Assembly (NCBI RefSeq): GCF_013395055.1
Contig: NZ_CP058349.1
Coordinates: forward strand, 124,001 to 188,000
DNA: 64,000 nucleotides
Direction of reading: 5' to 3'
Source of the DNA: Pseudomonas sp. ABC1
Lineage (GTDB): Bacteria; Pseudomonadota; Gammaproteobacteria; Pseudomonadales; Pseudomonadaceae
The notes under the pieces were generated by a model. It had not been told where the DNA came from. It saw nothing but the letters and a program-made list of their open reading frames with translations, and ran no database searches. Every line of letters starts with the position of its first letter. The first letter of the stretch is position 1. Position numbers and translations under genes: made by a program. Positions 61,079 through 64,000 of this stretch are shown piece after piece.

Positions 61079-62989
61079 ATGACGCTGCTCAAGTTCACCG
61101 ATGTTTCCCTTGCCTACGGCGCCATGCCGCTTCTCGACGGCGTGTCCTGGCAGATCGCGCGCGGCGAGCGGGTCTGCATCATCGGTCGCAATGGCACCGG
61201 GAAATCCAGCATGTTGCGCCTGGTAAAAGGCCAGCAGGCAGCGGATGACGGTGAGATCTGGCGCGCCCCGGGCCTGAAGATCGGTGAGTTGCCGCAGGAG
61301 CTGCCACGTGCGGATGAGCGTACCGTCTTCGACGTGGTGGCCGAGGGACTCGATGGTGTCGGTCAATTGCTCGCCGAATACCATCACTTGAGCCAGAACA
61401 TCCGTGATGATGAAGACCTGAACAAACTGATGCACGTACAGCAAGCGCTGGAAGCGAAGGATGGCTGGCGTCTGCAACAGTTGGTGGACAGCACCCTGAG
61501 TCGTTTGCAACTCCCAGCCGACAAGACGCTCGCCGAGCTTTCCGGCGGCTGGCGGCGGCGTGTGCTGTTGGCCCAGGCACTGGTTTCCGAACCGGACCTG
61601 TTACTGCTCGACGAGCCAACCAACCACCTGGACATCGGCGCTATCGCCTGGCTCGAAGAAGCCCTGTTGGGCTTCAACGGCGCGGTGCTGTTCATCACCC
61701 ACGACCGTGCCTTCCTGCAGAACCTGGCCACTCGCATCCTCGAACTCGACCGAGGCCACCTGATCGACTGGAACGGCGATTACGCCAGCTTCCTCGTGCA
61801 CAAGGAGCAGCAACTGGCGGCGGAAGAAACCGCCAATGCGCTGTTCGACAAGAAGCTGGCCCAGGAAGAAGTCTGGATACGCCAGGGTATCAAGGCGCGG
61901 CGCACGCGTAACGAAGGCCGCGTACGGGCCTTGAAAGCATTGCGGGTGGAGCGTAGCGAGCGCCGTGATCGGCAGGGCAAGGCCAATATCCAGCTCGAAG
62001 TCGCAAGCAAATCTGGCAAGCAGGTGATCGTGGCCGAGGATGTATCCTTTGCACATGCCGCCGGCGGGGAGACGCTGATTCGTGATTTCTCGATGGTGTT
62101 GCAGCGGGGCGACCGTGTCGGTCTGCTGGGCGCCAATGGTACCGGCAAGACAACACTGCTGAAGTTGCTGCTGAGCGACCTGCAACCCAGCAGCGGTCTT
62201 ATCGAAACGGGGACCAAGCTGGAAATTGCCTATTTCGACCAGTTGCGTCATCAGTTGGACCTTGAGAAAACCGTGGTCGACAACGTGGCGGAAGGTCGTG
62301 ATTTCATCAGCATCGACGGCCAGAACCGCCATGTGCTCAGCTACCTGGGGGATTTTCTGTTCAGCCCTCAACGGGCTCGTACACCGGTCAAGGCGCTGTC
62401 AGGGGGAGAGCGGGCGCGCTTGCTGCTGGCCAAGCTGTTCAGCAAGCCGGCCAACCTGCTGGTGCTCGATGAGCCAACCAACGATCTGGATGTGGAAACC
62501 CTGGAGCTTCTGGAAGAGGTGCTGCTGGAGTTCAAGGGCACCGTTCTGATCGTGAGCCATGACCGGGCATTCCTCGACAATGTGGTGACCAGCACGCTGG
62601 TGTTCGAAGGTAATGGTCGCGTCCGGGAGTATGTCGGTGGATACCAGGACTGGCTGCGCCAGGGTGGTTCCATACGACTGCTGGGTGCTTCGGAGGAAAA
62701 ACCGCAGCCGGTTGCCGAGGTCGCCATCCAGACTGCCCAGCCAGTCGCCGCAGCGCCGGCCGAGGCTCCCCGGAAGAAACTCAGCTACAAGCTGCAACGC
62801 GAGCTGGAAGCCTTGCCGGGTCAGATCGAGGCGCTCGAAAACGAGATAGGGCGCGTGCAGCAGGATATCGCCAAACCGACCTTCTATCAGCAGGCGCCTG
62901 ATGTCACGGCTGCGGCCCTGGCCCGCCTCGAACAGTTGCAGGCCGAGCTGGACGTGCTACTGGAGCGTTGGGCCGAACTGGAGGGATGA
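61079..62989 (+). CDS. uup: ABC-F ATPase Uup
   Basis: A 636-residue ABC-F protein with two ATPase domains: Walker A GRNGTGKSS (about 36-44) and GANGTGKTT (about 352-360), signatures LSGGWRRR and LSGGERARL, and Walker B motifs LLLLDEPTNHLD and LLVLDEPTNDLD. The inter-domain linker and a C-terminal coiled coil (about 560-636) are typical of Uup, which acts on ribosomes or nucleic acids and not in transport. GGAGGTAGTC precedes the ATG. It is divergent from rimO and monocistronic. Confidence 0.93.
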   Translation: MTLLKFTDVSLAYGAMPLLDGVSWQIARGERVCIIGRNGTGKSSMLRLVKGQQAADDGEIWRAPGLKIGELPQELPRADERTVFDVVAEGLDGVGQLLAEYHHLSQNIRDDEDLNKLMHVQQALEAKDGWRLQQLVDSTLSRLQLPADKTLAELSGGWRRRVLLAQALVSEPDLLLLDEPTNHLDIGAIAWLEEALLGFNGAVLFITHDRAFLQNLATRILELDRGHLIDWNGDYASFLVHKEQQLAAEETANALFDKKLAQEEVWIRQGIKARRTRNEGRVRALKALRVERSERRDRQGKANIQLEVASKSGKQVIVAEDVSFAHAAGGETLIRDFSMVLQRGDRVGLLGANGTGKTTLLKLLLSDLQPSSGLIETGTKLEIAYFDQLRHQLDLEKTVVDNVAEGRDFISIDGQNRHVLSYLGDFLFSPQRARTPVKALSGGERARLLLAKLFSKPANLLVLDEPTNDLDVETLELLEEVLLEFKGTVLIVSHDRAFLDNVVTSTLVFEGNGRVREYVGGYQDWLRQGGSIRLLGASEEKPQPVAEVAIQTAQPVAAAPAEAPRKKLSYKLQRELEALPGQIEALENEIGRVQQDIAKPTFYQQAPDVTAAALARLEQLQAELDVLLERWAELEG

Positions 62990-63039
62990 GAGGCGGGCAG
63001 GCTGTCCTGCGATGGCCTGCCCAGCGCCGCTGTATGGCT

Positions 63040-63474
63040 TCAGGTGTTCTTGCTCAAGCGCACTGCCAGCACGTCGCAGGGCGCACCGTGCAGGATATCG
63101 TCGGTGGTCGAGCCGAGCAGCAGTGCCAGTCCATGCCGGCCATGGCTGCCGACGACGATCAGGTCGCAGCCCAGTTCACCCGCCAGACGATGGACTTCCT
63201 GGCGGGGCTGCCCATAGAGCAGGTGCCGCTGGGCGGTCGGGAGTTCCGGGTATTGTGTGGCGAAGGTGTCCAGGCGGGCGCGGGCCTGTTCGAATTGCTG
63301 CTCCTGCAGCAGTGAAAGGTCCATCGGCACATCGCCACCGAATGCCATGGCCATGGGCTCGATGATGTGCACCAGTTCCAGCTCGGCATCGTTTGCAAGC
63401 GCCTGGGCTTTCTGTACGACGGGCAGGCAGTCCTCGGTCAGGTCGATGGCGACCAGAATATGTTTATAGGTCAT
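63040..63474 (-). CDS. Universal stress protein (UspA family)
   Basis: A 144-residue Usp domain protein. The start YKHILVAIDLTEDCLPVVQKAQALA and the nucleotide-binding GSHGRHGLALLLGSTTDDIL (about 109-128) are typical; the G-2x-G-9x-G(S/T) pattern suggests ATP binding. I place the start at 63474, where CAGGAG lies 7 bases upstream; the frame is open ten codons further. It converges with uup. Its specific stress role is not visible from sequence. Confidence 0.9.
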   Translation of the reverse strand: MTYKHILVAIDLTEDCLPVVQKAQALANDAELELVHIIEPMAMAFGGDVPMDLSLLQEQQFEQARARLDTFATQYPELPTAQRHLLYGQPRQEVHRLAGELGCDLIVVGSHGRHGLALLLGSTTDDILHGAPCDVLAVRLSKNT

Positions 63475-63616
63475 GGCGGTGCTCCTGAAATAGCGGCTGC
63501 CCAACTTTATACGGCCTCTCGGTCAGGTATTCCAGCGCCAGTTTGTTGCGGAAGTTGCTGTATCATTCCCGCCTTTGCGGCTGATACTTCGCTGTGACGG
63601 CATTCCGAGACGTCCT

Positions 63617-64000
63617 ATGTTGATATTTGAGAACGATTACTCCCTGGCCTGGACCCTCTATGCAGTGGCGGCGCTGGGATGCCTGCTGGTCTGGTGGCGC
63701 ATGACTCGCTGGATGTGGCGCTGGTTGCGCGAGCCCCTGCGCCTGCTGATGGCGGTGTTGTTGCTGACACCGACCATCCTCGATCCGGAGCAGGGTACCT
63801 ACGCCCCGGCCGTGGCGATCACCGCGCTGGATATGCTGTTTCATGTAGGTGACAACGCCTGGCGAGCGGTTTCCGATCTGGCGCTCTATGGGTTGTTTGC
63901 GCTGGGCGGCTATCTTCTGTTCGCGCTGGTGCGCTGGGCTTTCGAACGCAACCGAGGGCCACAGGGCCGCTCGCCTGCGCGCCAGGTGCATGAAGACGAC
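63617..64000 (+). CDS. Membrane protein of unknown function, cut by the window edge
   Basis: An ATG-started frame of 128 codons that runs to the end of the window without a stop. It has three hydrophobic segments: AWTLYAVAALGCLLVWW (about 11-27), PLRLLMAVLLLTPTIL (about 40-55) and LALYGLFALGGYLLFALVRW (about 88-107), then a hydrophilic tail. I recognise no functional domain. The codon and residue pattern looks like a real inner-membrane protein; the rest lies outside the window. Confidence 0.75.
   Translation, partial: MLIFENDYSLAWTLYAVAALGCLLVWWRMTRWMWRWLREPLRLLMAVLLLTPTILDPEQGTYAPAVAITALDMLFHVGDNAWRAVSDLALYGLFALGGYLLFALVRWAFERNRGPQGRSPARQVHEDD

Overview
The window is chromosomal DNA from a fluorescent-type Pseudomonas. 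The supports are a high GC content, a pyoverdine locus with PvdS-type promoters, the Pseudomonas gene order gyrA-serC-pheA-hisC-tyrA/aroA-cmk-rpsA, a MuxABC-OpmB type efflux operon, an OprD-family porin and REP-like intergenic repeats. I cannot name the species. I see no tRNA or rRNA gene, CRISPR array, prophage or complete insertion sequence.

Region 1 (1-6.9 kb) is part of a pyoverdine maturation and export locus: pvdM, pvdE and pvdP. Each has an exact TAAAT-N16-CGT iron-starvation box upstream. A hipBA toxin-antitoxin pair, with a long palindrome at its start codon, sits between pvdM and pvdE. Region 2 (6.9-17.6 kb) is a cobalamin operon behind a B12 riboswitch: cobO, btuF, btuC, btuD, a DUF1636 gene, cobW, cobN and a two-frame chlI/chlD chelatase gene. 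The two chelatase frames are joined by a dnaX-like -1 frameshift signal. Region 3 (17.6-31.9 kb) holds a divergent LysR regulator and MFS exporter, the queuosine-precursor transporter yhhQ, the four-gene mux efflux operon, a YegS-like lipid kinase and cheV.

Region 4 (31.9-36.6 kb) is a leftward cell-surface-signalling iron uptake set: ECF sigma factor, FecR-type anti-sigma factor and TonB receptor, with a 140-bp MITE-like element between regulator and receptor. Beside it are the zinc-sparing ribosomal proteins L31B and L36B behind a probable Zur box. Region 5 (36.7-49.3 kb) is housekeeping: mtnA, gyrA, the serine/aromatic/histidine biosynthesis run, cmk and rpsA. The EPSP synthase half of the TyrA-AroA fusion keeps an open frame and recognisable fold motifs but has lost nearly every active-site motif. 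Region 6 (49.4-57.8 kb) is the proteostasis run tig-clpP-clpX-lon-hupB-ppiD, joined directly to rpsA where many Pseudomonas have ihfB. Region 7 (58-64 kb) holds an oprD-type porin with a Crc/Hfq-like motif at its start codon, rimO, uup, a universal stress protein and the start of a membrane protein cut by the window edge.

The most notable observations are the apparently pseudoenzymatic EPSP synthase domain, the chlI/chlD frameshift cassette, the three PvdS boxes around a hipBA insertion, altered catalytic residues in MtnA and PvdM, and a REP element that encodes the start of the BtuF signal peptide.
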